DNA of 64,000 nucleotides from Pseudomonas mosselii (GTDB taxonomy: Bacteria > Pseudomonadota > Gammaproteobacteria > Pseudomonadales > Pseudomonadaceae): contig NZ_QJRP01000006.1 in assembly GCF_003205295.1 (NCBI RefSeq), positions 1 to 64,000 on the forward strand, in the 5' to 3' direction. Position numbers and translations under genes: made by a program. The notes below the pieces were generated by a model that was given only the letters and a program-made list of their open reading frames with translations, was not told where the DNA came from and did no database searches. Shown here in pieces: positions 43,629-53,222 of this stretch. How positions within the stretch are numbered: position 1 is the stretch's first letter; each line of letters begins with the position of its first letter.

Positions 43629-44024
43629 TCAGCGAATACACATGACCAGAAACTCCAGTGAGTTGTCGCCGCTGGCGCCTTTCATGTCCACCAGCTGCGT
43701 CATGACCGTGGCATGCGTGACCTGCGGGTTGCCAATCACCTTGGCTTGGCCATGCAGTTGTCGGTCATAGCTGCTGGCATCGATTGGCGACACCGAACAG
43801 AACCCCGGGTCTTGCTGCACGATGCGTGGATTGAACTTGAGCTTGTATTGAGTGAAGTAATTGGCCTGCGCCTGGCGCTCCACCTCACTGATCCACTGGG
43901 GCCACTGGTGCAGGACCGTGCCGTCGGCACCCACACGTGCGGTAAAGAACTGATCCTTGGCCATTGCACTTGCCTGGAAAACCAGGCCCAACAGCAGCGG
44001 CATGATCAATCGGGTCATTTTCAT
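43629..44024 (-). CDS. hypothetical secreted protein (Pseudomonas-specific)
   Basis: 131 residues. Signal peptide MKMTRLIMPLLLGLVFQASAMA-KD. The mature part has no domain I can name. It has an aromatic-rich region (HQWPQWISEVERQAQANYFTQY) and two cysteines, in FCSVS and the ending VMCIR, which may form a disulphide across the fold. It lies between ampDh2 and dgcH, where the P. aeruginosa orthologue (PA5486 position) is also found. Function unknown. Confidence 0.75.
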   Translation of the reverse strand: MKMTRLIMPLLLGLVFQASAMAKDQFFTARVGADGTVLHQWPQWISEVERQAQANYFTQYKLKFNPRIVQQDPGFCSVSPIDASSYDRQLHGQAKVIGNPQVTHATVMTQLVDMKGASGDNSLEFLVMCIR

Positions 44025-44121
44025 TCTTCAAACTCCTGTCGTCGATCTGTAGGCGAGGCGCTGAATAGCCAGCGCTCACCCTTAGTCTCAACGGTCTCGG
44101 AGCCAGAGAAGCGGTACTTGT

Positions 44122-46113
44122 TTATGCCTGCTCGACGCGGTTGCGGCCATTGTCCTTGGCCCGGTACAACGCCTCGTCAGCGCGTTTGAGCACCTGGTCG
44201 CCGCGCTCACCGGAGCGGAAGGCGCTGATGCCGATGGAAGTGGTGATGACTACCCGCTCGCCCTTGAAGTGGAACGGGCAGGCCTCGATGGCCGCACGCA
44301 GTGCTTCGGCCACCTGCACCGCTGCCGGCGGCGAAGTCTGCGGCAACAGCAGGACAAATTCCTCGCCGCCGAAACGGGCGATGAAGTCGCGCCCGCGCAG
44401 GCGCTTGCGCAGCTGGTCGGCAACGATCTTCAGCACTTTGTCGCCCGCCAGGTGACCATAGCCGTCGTTGATACGCTTGAAATGGTCGAGGTCGAGGATG
44501 GCCATGGCCAGGTGGCCACCGTTTTCCTGCCAGTCGAGCACCTCACGCTCGACTTGCTCGCCCCAGGCCGCACGGTTGGGCAGGCCGGTCAGCGGATCGA
44601 TCATGGCTTTCTGGCGCTGCTCCTCGAGGTGTTCGCGGTAACCGAGGGCCTCCTGCTCCATGCTTGCCACGCGCTCGGCCAACCCTTGCAGGCGGCTGGC
44701 CAGCTCGTGCTCGCGACGATCGCGCTCGTGCTGGTGATCATCCATGGTAACCAACAGGCCTTCGAGGCGGTTCTCCAGGATATGCTTGAGGCTGTCGACA
44801 TCGACGGCGCCCTGCACGCTGCTTTGCAGACCATCGACCTGCTCGCGCAGCTGGCTGTCCAGCTCGCGGGCGGCGGAGCTGTTGTCGGCGTGACCGGCGC
44901 TGGCTTCATGCAGATGGCTCTGGAAGGTCTCCAGGCGCTCGTTGAGCTGTTGCAGGTAGGCTTCGAACTCATGCTGGCCACTGTCGGTGATCGCTAGCAT
45001 GAGCACGGCCAGGTCATCCAGGACCGGGATCAGCTCGTACCAGTTCAGCCCCCGTGAAACTCGCTCGCGCATCTCCAGGGCCTGTGCCTTGTGGCGCTCC
45101 GGCAGGCTAAGGTCGTCGAGCAGTCCGATCAGGGTCTGCTCGATATGGGCAGCGACCTGGCTGTACGGCGGCTCGACGGCATCGGGGAGGGCATAGGGAC
45201 CGTCTTCGCCGAGGATTTCCTCTGTCGCGGGTTCCGGCTCATCCGATGCGGCTTGCACATCCTCGACAAGGGCCTCGGGTTCAGGAGCGTTTGCTTCTAC
45301 CGGCTGCGCCTCTGCTTGTGGTTCAGGCTGCGGCTCGGCGACAGGCACAGGCGTGGTTTCAACCAGTGCGGGACCGGGCAACTCGAGTTCAGGCTCGGGC
45401 AATGCAGCAGGCTCAGGCGTGACATGCGGCGCGGGTGCCAGGGCATGCAGCTCGTCGGCATCCCTTGGCTGCGCCTCAGGCGCGATGACGGGAGCCTCCT
45501 GCGGCGCAGACACAGGTGTCTCGACGGCCACAGGCGCAGGCACCAGCTCATCCTGAGGCTCGTCACGGCCACCGAACAGACGCTGCAGGAACCCAGGGCG
45601 GGCCTCATCCTCGGGCTTTTGCACCGCGCTCAGGGCACGCCCCTGCAAGCCGCTGAGCTCACCCAGCAAGGGCGGCAGTTCGCGGGACTGGCTGACCCCA
45701 CCGTCGAGCTTCTTCGCCAGTTTCTTCAGCGGCCGCGACAGCTCGCCCGGCAGCGGCAGGGTCTGCAACTGAGTGACCAGTGCAGTCAGCGCCTCGCTGA
45801 CTTGGTTCATGCGGGTCTCACGGCGCTGCTCAGAGTCGAGCACGGCTTTTTCCAGGCGGGGAATCAGCCCGGCGAGGCCGGCGTCCATGTTGTCGCTGCG
45901 GATGACCTCGCGCATTTCCTTCATGCACTGGTCAACGGTCTTGTCGCTACCTTCAGCCGCCAGGGTGCTGCGCACCAGGCCACGACGCAGCAGGTCGAGG
46001 CGGGCTTCCCAGCGCCGCTCGAGCTTTTCCTGCTGCTCGATGCTCTTGAGGTATTTTTCTTTCCAGCGCTCGGCTTCTTCGGTCATGCCTGGATCCGCAA
46101 CGGGTAGTGGCAT
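44122..46113 (-). CDS. dgcH: diguanylate cyclase DgcH (GGDEF)
   Basis: 663 residues. The N-terminal ~180 are helical; then a low-complexity Pro/Glu/Ala linker (about 190-320); then a coiled coil (about 350-490); then GGDEF at the C-terminus with active site RFGGEEFVL. The product-inhibition I-site RGRD sits five residues before GGEEF, so c-di-GMP feedback is expected. No membrane segment, so it is soluble. In P. aeruginosa the orthologue DgcH (PA5487) is a core constitutive cyclase. I kept ATG 46113 (AGGA four bases upstream); ATG 46086 (MTEEAERW) is an alternative. Confidence 0.88.
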   Translation of the reverse strand: MPLPVADPGMTEEAERWKEKYLKSIEQQEKLERRWEARLDLLRRGLVRSTLAAEGSDKTVDQCMKEMREVIRSDNMDAGLAGLIPRLEKAVLDSEQRRETRMNQVSEALTALVTQLQTLPLPGELSRPLKKLAKKLDGGVSQSRELPPLLGELSGLQGRALSAVQKPEDEARPGFLQRLFGGRDEPQDELVPAPVAVETPVSAPQEAPVIAPEAQPRDADELHALAPAPHVTPEPAALPEPELELPGPALVETTPVPVAEPQPEPQAEAQPVEANAPEPEALVEDVQAASDEPEPATEEILGEDGPYALPDAVEPPYSQVAAHIEQTLIGLLDDLSLPERHKAQALEMRERVSRGLNWYELIPVLDDLAVLMLAITDSGQHEFEAYLQQLNERLETFQSHLHEASAGHADNSSAARELDSQLREQVDGLQSSVQGAVDVDSLKHILENRLEGLLVTMDDHQHERDRREHELASRLQGLAERVASMEQEALGYREHLEEQRQKAMIDPLTGLPNRAAWGEQVEREVLDWQENGGHLAMAILDLDHFKRINDGYGHLAGDKVLKIVADQLRKRLRGRDFIARFGGEEFVLLLPQTSPPAAVQVAEALRAAIEACPFHFKGERVVITTSIGISAFRSGERGDQVLKRADEALYRAKDNGRNRVEQA

Positions 46114-46182
46114 CTAATCCTGCAATCACTGGATTTCGGCGGAAAAGCCCAACACTTGAGTGCTGGATTCGCCCAGGCAGGA

Positions 46183-47034
46183 CTAACTCAGGACCGGCAG
46201 CGTATCCACAGTCAGGGCATCAGGCAATCGGATCTCGACGGCAACCGGGAGGTGGTCGGAAATGGGTTGCGCCAATACCTCGACTCGCTCGAGCGTCAGG
46301 CTCGGGCTGAGCAGGATATGGTCCAGGCAGCGCTGAGGGCGCCAGCTGGGGAAGGTGGCCTCGACCTGGGGCGCGATCAGGCCCAGGTCACGCAGTGGCG
46401 AGTGCTCGATCAGGTCGTTGGCGTGAGTGTTCATGTCACCCATGAGGATCTGGTGGCGATAGCCACCGATCAGCTCGCGGATGTAGGCCAGCTGGCGGGC
46501 GCGGGTCTTGGCGCCAAGGGCCAGGTGCATCATCACCACGATCAGCGCATCCTCGCCCTCGCCGAAGCGCACCAGGATCGCCCCGCGGCCGGACGGGCCA
46601 GGCAAGGGGTGGTCTTCTAGGTGCTGGGGCTTGAGGCGGCTGAGCACGCCGTTGCTGTGCTGGGCGAAACGCCCGAGGTTGCGGTTGAGCTGTTGGTACC
46701 AGTAAGGGAAGGCGCCCAACTGGGCAAGGTGCTCGACCTGGTTGACGAAGCCGGAGCGCAGGCTGCCGCCGTCGGCTTCCTGCAGGGCCACCAGGTCGAA
46801 GTCGCCGAGCAGGTCGCCGATCTTCTGCAGGTTGCCGGCGCGCCCGTTGTGCGGCAGCAGGTGCTGCCAGCTGCGGGTGACATAGTGCCGATAACGCTCG
46901 GTACTGATGCCGACCTGGATATTGAAACTGAGCAGCCGCAGGCGACCATCTTCCGGCAGGCCGGTGGCCCGCAGGTGATGCTCGTTGACCTGCGGCTGGG
47001 GCAGGCCGATGCCTCGCGTGGCACGCAAGCGCAT
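46183..47034 (-). CDS. endonuclease/exonuclease/phosphatase-family protein
   Basis: 283 residues of the EEP fold. Catalytic motifs: LSFNIQVG (Asn), LVALQEAD (Glu), ILMGDMNTHAND (Asp/Asn) and LAQPISDHLPV (Asp-His). It may act on nucleic acid or on phosphoesters; no signal peptide, so cytoplasmic. ATG 47034 is 13 bp after the dsbA stop on the same strand, so it is probably co-transcribed with dsbA, as in other pseudomonads. Confidence 0.88.
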   Translation of the reverse strand: MRLRATRGIGLPQPQVNEHHLRATGLPEDGRLRLLSFNIQVGISTERYRHYVTRSWQHLLPHNGRAGNLQKIGDLLGDFDLVALQEADGGSLRSGFVNQVEHLAQLGAFPYWYQQLNRNLGRFAQHSNGVLSRLKPQHLEDHPLPGPSGRGAILVRFGEGEDALIVVMMHLALGAKTRARQLAYIRELIGGYRHQILMGDMNTHANDLIEHSPLRDLGLIAPQVEATFPSWRPQRCLDHILLSPSLTLERVEVLAQPISDHLPVAVEIRLPDALTVDTLPVLS

Positions 47035-47046
47035 GGCAGTCGCCGC

Positions 47047-47679
47047 TTACTTAGCGGCGCGCTCCTTGGCGATCAGCTGGTCGGCGACGTTCAGCACGCC
47101 TTCCGGACCACCGGCGGTACCCAGGTCGAAGCGGTACTTGCCGTTGACGACCAAGCTCGGGACGCCGGTGATTTCGTACTTCTTGGCCAGCTCTCTGGCC
47201 TGGTTGACCTGCCCCTTGATGGCGAAGGAGTTGAAGGTGGCGAGGAACTTGTCCTTGTCCACGCCCTGGGTGGCCAGGAAGTCAGCCATCTCCTCAGGTT
47301 TGGTCAGGCGCATGCGCTTGTTCTGGATGGCATCGAACACCGCGTTGTGGACGTTGTGCTCAACACCCATGGCTTCGAGGGTGAGGAACATCTGGCCGTG
47401 GGCATCCCAGGGGCCACCGAACATGGCCGGCACACGCTTGAAGTTGACGTCCTTGGGCAGCTTCTCGACCCAAGGGTTGATGGTCGGTTCGAAGTGGTAG
47501 CAGTGCGGGCAGCCATACCAGAACAGCTCGACGACCTCGATCTTGCCTGGCACCGACACCGGCACGGGGTTGCTCAGCTCGATATATTCCTTGCCGGCCA
47601 CAGGCTCCGCTGCCTGTACGGCGGCCATACCGAATACGCTGGCGGCGACCAGCGCAGCGCTGAGAATCAGTTTACGCAT
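47047..47679 (-). CDS. dsbA: thiol:disulphide interchange protein DsbA
   Basis: 210 residues. Signal peptide (LILSAALVAASVFGMAAVQA). Thioredoxin fold with active-site CPHC in FWYGCPHCYHFEP near residue 56 and the cis-Pro loop TGVPSLVVNGKYR. It makes disulphides in periplasmic proteins. Co-directional with cytochrome c4 upstream and the EEP gene downstream; a terminator-like hairpin lies between it and c4. Confidence 0.95.
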   Translation of the reverse strand: MRKLILSAALVAASVFGMAAVQAAEPVAGKEYIELSNPVPVSVPGKIEVVELFWYGCPHCYHFEPTINPWVEKLPKDVNFKRVPAMFGGPWDAHGQMFLTLEAMGVEHNVHNAVFDAIQNKRMRLTKPEEMADFLATQGVDKDKFLATFNSFAIKGQVNQARELAKKYEITGVPSLVVNGKYRFDLGTAGGPEGVLNVADQLIAKERAAK

Positions 47680-47774
47680 GCTTTACTCCTGAGCAGTCTT
47701 TGGTCGCCTCGACGCGACCTGTGTAGGACAGGTCGGGAAGGGCTCGAGTTCTGTAGTGTAACGGCTACGGATAG

Positions 47775-47802
47775 AAAAAAGGGCAGCCTGGGCTGCCCTT
47801 TT
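47775..47802 (-). terminator. terminator after cytochrome c4 gene
   Basis: On the minus strand aaaagggcagcc-ca-ggctgcccttttttc. The stem is about 10 bp with A- and T-runs on both sides, so it could act in either direction. Confidence 0.85.
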
Positions 47803-47844
47803 CATCTTTAGCGCTGATGCATTAACCGAGTGTTAACGCGTATT

Positions 47845-48462
47845 TCAGTGCAGGCCCTGGATGTAGCTGGACAGCGCTTCGATGTCCTTGTTACTCAGCT
47901 TGCCGGCGATGGTGCGCATGGTCATTGCGTCGCCGTCGTTGGTGCGGTTGCCTTCGCGGAAGTCGGTCAGCTGCTTGCTGACGTACTGTGCGTGCTGGCC
48001 GCTCAGGTGCGGGAATTTCGCCAGGGCGATGCCCGCGCCGTTGGGGGAGTGGCAACCGGTGCAGGCGGGCATGCCTTTCTCGAGGTTGCCGCCATTGAAC
48101 AGGGCTTTGCCGCGCTCGACCAGTTTCGGGTCGGCGGCGCCAACGCTGCCTTTCTGGCTGGCGAAATAGGCGGCGATATCGGCCAGGTCCTGGTCGTTGA
48201 AGTTGGCCAGCATGCCGGTCATCTCCAGCACGGTACGCTTGCCGTCCTTGATGTCATGCAGCTGCTTGTTCAGGTAGGGCTCACCTTGGCCGGCGAGTTT
48301 CGGGAAGTTCGGTGCCAGGCTGTTGCCGTCAGGGTTGTGGCAGGCCCCACAGACAGCTGTTTTGGCCTGACCGGCAGCAGCATCGCCTTTGATGGGGCCT
48401 GCAGCAGTTGCCGCACCTGCGACCCCCATGGTCAACAGCAGACTCACGAATAGTTTGTTCAT
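47845..48462 (-). CDS. dihaem cytochrome c4
   Basis: 205 residues with a signal peptide (LLTMGVAGAATAAG). Two haem motifs CGACH (near 38) and CTGCH (near 137) sit in two similar halves, the c4 layout, with Met ligands in MTGMLAN and MTMRTIAG. It is a periplasmic electron carrier to terminal oxidases such as cbb3. The orthologue lies beside dsbA in P. aeruginosa. Ends just before a terminator. Confidence 0.92.
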   Translation of the reverse strand: MNKLFVSLLLTMGVAGAATAAGPIKGDAAAGQAKTAVCGACHNPDGNSLAPNFPKLAGQGEPYLNKQLHDIKDGKRTVLEMTGMLANFNDQDLADIAAYFASQKGSVGAADPKLVERGKALFNGGNLEKGMPACTGCHSPNGAGIALAKFPHLSGQHAQYVSKQLTDFREGNRTNDGDAMTMRTIAGKLSNKDIEALSSYIQGLH

Positions 48463-48493
48463 CAGCTAATCCAACACGGCTAAGGGTGAAATG

Positions 48494-48796
48494 TTATGTA
48501 TCGGGACTGCCGCTCATCCAAAGGATGACCAAACGGTAGTCCTCGGCACTGCAGTCCATGCACAATCCACGCGGCGGCATAGCCTTGAAACCCTGTGTAA
48601 CATGTGCCACCAGTTGCTCCATGCCTCGCGCCAGCCTTGGCTCCCAAGCCGCCCGGTCACCGCTTTTGGGTGCCTGGGGCAGTTGTCCGGCGTGACAGGC
48701 CGCGCACGTGCGGTTGTACAACGCCTCGGGATCCTGTGTAGCCTGTGCGCTGAAAAACGGCAGGAACATACCGACAGCAAACAGCCATTTCGCCAT
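48494..48796 (-). CDS. cytochrome c5-family monohaem protein
   Basis: 100 residues. Signal peptide [21 protein letters not shown]. One haem motif CAACH near residue 33, Met ligand in KAMPPRG, and a Cys pair [10 protein letters not shown] typical of c5. Start ATG 48796 is chosen because it gives a proper signal peptide; the longer frame upstream overlaps the engB leader. It is 31 bp upstream of c4 on the same strand and divergent from engB. Confidence 0.88.
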   Translation of the reverse strand: MAKWLFAVGMFLPFFSAQATQDPEALYNRTCAACHAGQLPQAPKSGDRAAWEPRLARGMEQLVAHVTQGFKAMPPRGLCMDCSAEDYRLVILWMSGSPDT

Positions 48797-49004
48797 GCGA
48801 AACGACCTGACAGGGTTGGGGGCCGCGCTGCGTTCTGTTGCGCGAGCTATTGTTCGACACCCCATGCTCAATTGCCTTCGCTGGGCGAATGAGCACACAA
48901 AAACTGGGGCATTATATACTTCCGCCAGCCAAACGGAAACGACACCGCTTGCCAGGCCTGGTCCTACGCCTCCAGCGCTGGGCAACACCCACATCGGAAA
49001 TCCC

Positions 49005-49637
49005 ATGCAAGTCAAGAACCCCATCCTCGGCCTCTGCCAGAAAGCCAAATTCGCCCTCAGCGCCGCCAAGGTCGAACAATGCCCCGAAGACCAGGGTTAC
49101 GAGGTGGCTTTCGCCGGCCGTTCCAACGCCGGTAAATCCAGCGCCCTCAACACCCTGACCCACGCCAGCCTGGCGCGCACCTCGAAGACCCCCGGGCGCA
49201 CCCAGCTGCTGAATTTCTTCAGTCTGGACGATGAACGGCGTTTGGTCGACCTGCCGGGCTACGGTTATGCAAAAGTGCCGATCCCGCTCAAGCAGCACTG
49301 GCAGAAACACCTGGAGGCCTACCTGGGCAGCCGCGAGTGCCTGCGCGGGGTGATCCTGATGATGGACACCCGCCACCCGATGACTGACTTCGACAAGATG
49401 ATGCTCGACTGGGCCAAGGCCAGCGGCATGCCCATGCACATCCTGCTGACCAAGGCCGACAAGCTGACCCATGGCGCCGGCAAGAACACCCTGCTCAAGG
49501 TGCAGGCGGAAATCCGCAAGGGCTGGGGCGATGCGGCGACCATCCAGCTGTTCTCGGCGCCCAAGCGCCAGGGGCTGGAGGAGGCCTACCGGGTGCTGGC
49601 TGACTGGATGGAGCTGGAAGACAAGCCGGTGGCTTGA
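49005..49637 (+). CDS. engB: ribosome biogenesis GTPase EngB/YsxC
   Basis: 210 residues. GTPase motifs: G1 GRSNAGKSS near 37, G3 DLPGYG, G4 TKAD, and G2-region [10 protein letters not shown]. It helps large-subunit assembly and is normally essential. Start ATG 49005 ([12 protein letters not shown]); a longer frame runs upstream into the cytochrome gene. It is divergent from c5 and followed by a REPIN and the ersA gene. Confidence 0.94.
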   Translation: MQVKNPILGLCQKAKFALSAAKVEQCPEDQGYEVAFAGRSNAGKSSALNTLTHASLARTSKTPGRTQLLNFFSLDDERRLVDLPGYGYAKVPIPLKQHWQKHLEAYLGSRECLRGVILMMDTRHPMTDFDKMMLDWAKASGMPMHILLTKADKLTHGAGKNTLLKVQAEIRKGWGDAATIQLFSAPKRQGLEEAYRVLADWMELEDKPVA

Positions 49638-49651
49638 AGGCTGGTACAACT

Positions 49652-49728
49652 TCTGTGGGAGCGGGTTTACCCGCGAATGCGATGCTGGGTTCACCGCCGC
49701 ATTCGCGGGTAAACCCGCTTCCACAGGG
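49652..49728. repeat. REPIN (gcgggtttacccgc family)
   Basis: Arms ctgtgggagcgggtttaccc and gggtaaacccgcttccacag (one mismatch) are separated by about 24 bp, between engB and ersA. The rest of the 49638-50038 gap holds ersA and its promoter. Confidence 0.9.
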
Positions 49729-49761
49729 TCTGCATCCAGCCAAAACGCCGAATTCCGGGCA

Positions 49762-49891
49762 AAAAAAACCCCGGACTTCGTATGGGGAGGGGGAAGTTCG
49801 GGGTCCAAGTCCGGACCGCTAGGGCGGGGTCCAGATATCTGCCAACACTTAACACAACATAGGAGCATCGAAAGGCTTCACCAGCCATTCA
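49762..49891 (-). ncRNA. ersA: ErsA small RNA (Spot 42 position)
   Basis: About 130 nt on the minus strand, between engB and polA, where pseudomonads carry ErsA (132 nt). The 3' end is a Rho-independent terminator: ccccgaacttc-loop-gaagtccgggg followed by eight T. Its loop is C-rich (ccccctccccat), which suits the base-pairing region of this RNA. The 5' end is set from the promoter (-10 at 49897-49901). ErsA in P. aeruginosa is made by AlgU and controls algC, oprD and biofilm genes, so it fits the algB/kinB neighbourhood. The ends are predicted within a few bases. Confidence 0.8.
49769..49803 (-). terminator. terminator of ersA
   Basis: 11-bp stem (one A-C mismatch) with a 14-nt loop. The T-run on the minus strand is eight bases (plus-strand A-run 49761-49768). 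Confidence 0.9.
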
Positions 49892-49896
49892 GTACC

Positions 49897-49925
49897 TCTG
49901 AGTGGCGGTTCACCGGTTTAGTTCC
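49897..49925 (-). promoter_or_regulatory. AlgU (sigma-22) promoter of ersA
   Basis: On the minus strand, GGAACTA, 17 bases, then TCAGA. This fits the sigma-22 pattern GAACTT-N16/17-TCtgA well. Confidence 0.78.
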
Positions 49926-49934
49926 GAGCCCCTC

Positions 49935-49955
49935 GAAACTATTTGCGATAGTTTC
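49935..49955. promoter_or_regulatory. palindrome just upstream of the ersA promoter
   Basis: GAAACTAT-TTGCG-ATAGTTTC is a perfect 8-bp inverted repeat, at about -44 to -64 from the ersA start. It could be an activator site, or the end hairpin of the polA message. Confidence 0.5.
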
Positions 49956-50038
49956 ATGAAACTCCCGATCTAAGGCCCGAGGCCAGCACCGGATCCGCGA
50001 CACTACGCCGCAGATCCTACACAGCTTTCACGCGGCGT

Positions 50039-52789
50039 TTAGTGAGCTTCGTCCCAATTCGCGCCAACACCCACTTCCACCAGCAGCGGTACATCCAGCT
50101 GCGCCGCGCCACTCATGTGGACACGGATTTCATCTTTCACCCGTTCGACCAGGTCCTCGCGCACCTCGAGCACCAGTTCGTCGTGCACCTGCAGGATCAC
50201 GCGCGCATCCAGCTTGCTCTCGGTCAGCCAGTTGTCCACAGCCACCATGGCGCGCTTGATGATGTCCGCCGCGGTCCCCTGCATCGGGGCGTTGATCGCG
50301 GTGCGCTCGGCACCTTTGCGCAGGGCCGGGTTCTTGGCGTTGATATCCGGCAGGTACAGGCGGCGGCCGAACAGGGTTTCGACGAAGCCCTGCTCGGCGG
50401 CCTGGGCGCGGGTGCGCTCCATGTAGGCCAGCACGCCGGGGTAACGGGCGAAGTAGCGGTCGATGTAGTCCTGGGACTGCTTGCGGTCGACGCCGATCTG
50501 CTTGGCCAGGCCGAACGCGCTCATGCCGTAGATCAGGCCGAAGTTGATCGCCTTGGCGCTGCGGCGCTGGTCGTTGGTGACATTCTCGAGGGCGACGCCG
50601 AACACTTCGGCGGCGGTGGCGCGGTGCACATCCAGGTCATTGCGGAAGGCATGCAGCAAGCCTTCGTCCTTGGCCAGGTGGGCCATGATGCGCAGCTCGA
50701 TCTGCGAGTAGTCCGCCGCCAGCAGGCGGTAGCCGGGGCTGGCGACGAAGGCCTGGCGTATGCGTCGACCTTCGGCGGTGCGGATCGGGATGTTCTGCAG
50801 GTTCGGGTCGTTGGACGACAGGCGCCCGGTGGCGGCCACGGCCTGCTGGTAGGAGGTGTGGATGCGTCCGGTGCGCGGGTTGATCTGCTCGGGCAGCTTG
50901 TCGGTGTAGGTGTTCTTGAGCTTGCTCAGGCTGCGATACTGCATCAGCACCTTGGGCAGCGGGTAGCCTTGCTCGGCCAGCTCATCGAGCACTGCCTCGG
51001 CGGTGGACGGCTGGCCCTTGGCGGTCTTGCTCAGCACCGGCATGCCCAGTTTGTCGTAGAGGATCCCCCCCAGCTGCTTGGGCGAGCCCAGGTTGAACGT
51101 CTCGCCCGCCAGCTCGAACGCCTCGCGTTCCAGCTCGACCATCTTTGTTCCCAGCTCGCCGCTCTGCACCTTGAGCAGCGCGGCATCCACCAGTGCGCCC
51201 TGGCGCTCGATGCGGGCCAGCACCGGTACCAGCGGCATCTCGATGTCCATCAGCACTGGCTGCACGCTGGGTGTCTCGGCCAGGCGCGCCTGCAACGCGT
51301 GGTGCAGGCGCAGGGTGATGTCGGCGTCCTCGGCGGCATAGGGGCCGGCCTTGTCCAGATGAATCTGGTTGAAGGTCAGCTGTTTGGCGCCCTTGCCGGC
51401 GATATCCTCGAAGGCGATGGTGGAGTGGTCCAGGTACTTCTGCGCCAGGCTGTCCATGTCGTGGCGAGTGGCGGTGGAGTTGAACACGTAGGACTCGAGC
51501 ATGGTGTCGTAGGCCACGCCGCGCATCAGGATGGCCGGGCTGCCGTTGGCCAGGATGTTGATGTCGTACTTGGCGTTCTGGCCGATCTTGCCCTTGGTCG
51601 GGTCTTCCAGCAGGGGCTTCAGGGCCAGCAGCACCGCGTCGCGGTCCAGCTGGACGGGGGCGCCTTCGTAATCATGGGCCAGCGGCACGTAGGCGGCCTC
51701 GTGGGGCTCGACGGCGAACGACAGGCCAACCAGTTGCGCCTGCTGGGCGTCGAGGCCGGTGGTCTCGGTGTCGAAGGCGAACAGCGGCGCCTGGCGCAGC
51801 TTCTCCAGCCAGGCGTCAAAACGCGCCTGGTCAAGGATGGTCTCGTACTTCGGCTCGACCTTCTCGGCCACCGGCTCCGCGTCGGCGACGACGCTGCCAC
51901 CGGCCTGGGGCGCGCTGCGCTGGACATCGGCAACCCAGCTCTTGAACTCCATCTCGGTGTAAAGCGCCAGCAGCGCCTCTCGGTCCGGTTCGCCACAGAC
52001 CAGGGCGTCCACTTCGACATCCAGCGCCACATCGCACTTGATGGTCGCCAGTTCGTAGGACAGGAAGGCCGCGTCGCGGTGTTCCTCGAGCTTGGCCGGC
52101 AGGGTCTTGGCGCCACGGATGGCCAGGGCCGGCACCTTGTCGAGGTTGTCGTACAGGTCGCGCAGGCCGCCGCCGATTCCGGTCAGCAGGCCGACCGCGG
52201 TCTTCTCGCCAACGCCCGGCACGCCGGGGATGTTGTCGACCTTGTCGCCCATCAGGGCGAGGAAGTCGATGATGTGCTCGGGACCTACGCCGAACTTCTC
52301 GTGCACGCCGGCGATGTCCAGCACGCTGCCGGTCATGGTGTTGACCAGGGTGACGTGGCCGTCCACCAGCTGGGCCATGTCCTTGTCGCCGGTCGAGATG
52401 ATCACCGGGCGGCCGGCGGCGGCGCTGCTGCGCGCCAGGGTGCCGATGACGTCGTCGGCCTCCACGCCTTCGACGCACAGCAGCGGGTAGCCGAGGGCGC
52501 GGACGCTGGCGTGCAGCGGCTCGACCTGCACCCGCAGGTCGTCGGGCATGCTCGGGCGGTTAGCCTTGTACTCGGCGAACATGGCGTCGCGGAAGGTCCC
52601 GCCCTTGGCGTCGAAAACCACCGCGAACAGGCTGTCCGGGTACTGCTTGCGCAGGCTCTTGAGCATGTTCAGCACGCCCTTGACCGCGCCGGTGGGCATG
52701 CCCTTGGAGGTGGTCAGCGGCGGCAGCGCGTGAAAGGCGCGGTAGAGGTAGGACGAACCGTCCACCAGGACGAGGGGCGCTTGGCTCAT
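50039..52789 (-). CDS. polA: DNA polymerase I
   Basis: 916 residues (928 in E. coli). Domains in order: 5'-nuclease (about 1-290), 3'-5' exonuclease with [14 protein letters not shown] near 330, and family A polymerase with [18 protein letters not shown] and [10 protein letters not shown]. It replaces RNA primers and fills repair gaps. Start ATG 52789 ([11 protein letters not shown]); a TTG four codons upstream is less likely. It is divergent from the DUF2782 gene and followed on its own strand by ersA, the same arrangement as polA-Spot 42 in enterics. Confidence 0.96.
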   Translation of the reverse strand: MSQAPLVLVDGSSYLYRAFHALPPLTTSKGMPTGAVKGVLNMLKSLRKQYPDSLFAVVFDAKGGTFRDAMFAEYKANRPSMPDDLRVQVEPLHASVRALGYPLLCVEGVEADDVIGTLARSSAAAGRPVIISTGDKDMAQLVDGHVTLVNTMTGSVLDIAGVHEKFGVGPEHIIDFLALMGDKVDNIPGVPGVGEKTAVGLLTGIGGGLRDLYDNLDKVPALAIRGAKTLPAKLEEHRDAAFLSYELATIKCDVALDVEVDALVCGEPDREALLALYTEMEFKSWVADVQRSAPQAGGSVVADAEPVAEKVEPKYETILDQARFDAWLEKLRQAPLFAFDTETTGLDAQQAQLVGLSFAVEPHEAAYVPLAHDYEGAPVQLDRDAVLLALKPLLEDPTKGKIGQNAKYDINILANGSPAILMRGVAYDTMLESYVFNSTATRHDMDSLAQKYLDHSTIAFEDIAGKGAKQLTFNQIHLDKAGPYAAEDADITLRLHHALQARLAETPSVQPVLMDIEMPLVPVLARIERQGALVDAALLKVQSGELGTKMVELEREAFELAGETFNLGSPKQLGGILYDKLGMPVLSKTAKGQPSTAEAVLDELAEQGYPLPKVLMQYRSLSKLKNTYTDKLPEQINPRTGRIHTSYQQAVAATGRLSSNDPNLQNIPIRTAEGRRIRQAFVASPGYRLLAADYSQIELRIMAHLAKDEGLLHAFRNDLDVHRATAAEVFGVALENVTNDQRRSAKAINFGLIYGMSAFGLAKQIGVDRKQSQDYIDRYFARYPGVLAYMERTRAQAAEQGFVETLFGRRLYLPDINAKNPALRKGAERTAINAPMQGTAADIIKRAMVAVDNWLTESKLDARVILQVHDELVLEVREDLVERVKDEIRVHMSGAAQLDVPLLVEVGVGANWDEAH

Positions 52790-52863
52790 GAGGAGAATCA
52801 ACCTTTTCGACGGGTCCGGCGCTAGAATAGCCGGATCAATGACGACAAAAGGACTAGGTTATC

Positions 52864-53151
52864 ATGCGCACACCCATTCGCCTGTTACTGCTCGGTCTGC
52901 TGGCCACCATGCCGGTCGTCACCCTGGCGGCGGACGAAGCCCCATCGGCCGATCCCGATGTAACCATTCGCACGGAAGGCGACAAGACCATCCAGGAATA
53001 CCGTCAAAACGGCTTCCTGTATGCGATCAAGGTCACGCCGAAAGGTGGAAAACCTTATTTCCTGGTACGCGCCGATGGCTCCGAAGGCAATTTCATTCGT
53101 TCCGACCAGCCGGACATGCTGATTCCGTCCTGGAAGATCTTCGAGTGGTAA
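52864..53151 (+). CDS. DUF2782-family secreted protein
   Basis: 95 residues with a signal peptide (LLLLGLLATMPVVTLA-AD). The mature part has the DUF2782 pattern IRTEGDKTIQEYRQNGFLYAIKV and GKPYFLVRADG and ends LIPSWKIFEW. Unknown function, conserved between polA and thrB in pseudomonads. Start ATG 52864 with AGGACTAGGTT upstream. A hairpin (ggcacttc...gaagtgcc) follows at 53182-53202 before thrB. Confidence 0.88.
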   Translation: MRTPIRLLLLGLLATMPVVTLAADEAPSADPDVTIRTEGDKTIQEYRQNGFLYAIKVTPKGGKPYFLVRADGSEGNFIRSDQPDMLIPSWKIFEW

Positions 53152-53181
53152 GCTAGTAACGCGTATCGTTCTTATCAACCA

Positions 53182-53202
53182 GGCACTTCCGGGCGAAGTG
53201 CC
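53182..53202 (+). terminator. hairpin between DUF2782 gene and thrB
   Basis: ggcacttc-cgggc-gaagtgcc forms an 8-bp stem without a T-run. It may lower, not stop, read-through into thrB 20 bp later. Confidence 0.4.
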
Positions 53203-53222
53203 CGCATGGGCAATTCTTCAAC

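Noticed and set aside
50042..52825. 927-residue open frame antisense to polA
   Set aside because: High-GC third-position bias opens such frames opposite real genes; polA is certain on the other strand. Similar frames opposite the chemoreceptor (12151-14088) and Na/Pi gene (24027-25622) were dropped for the same reason.
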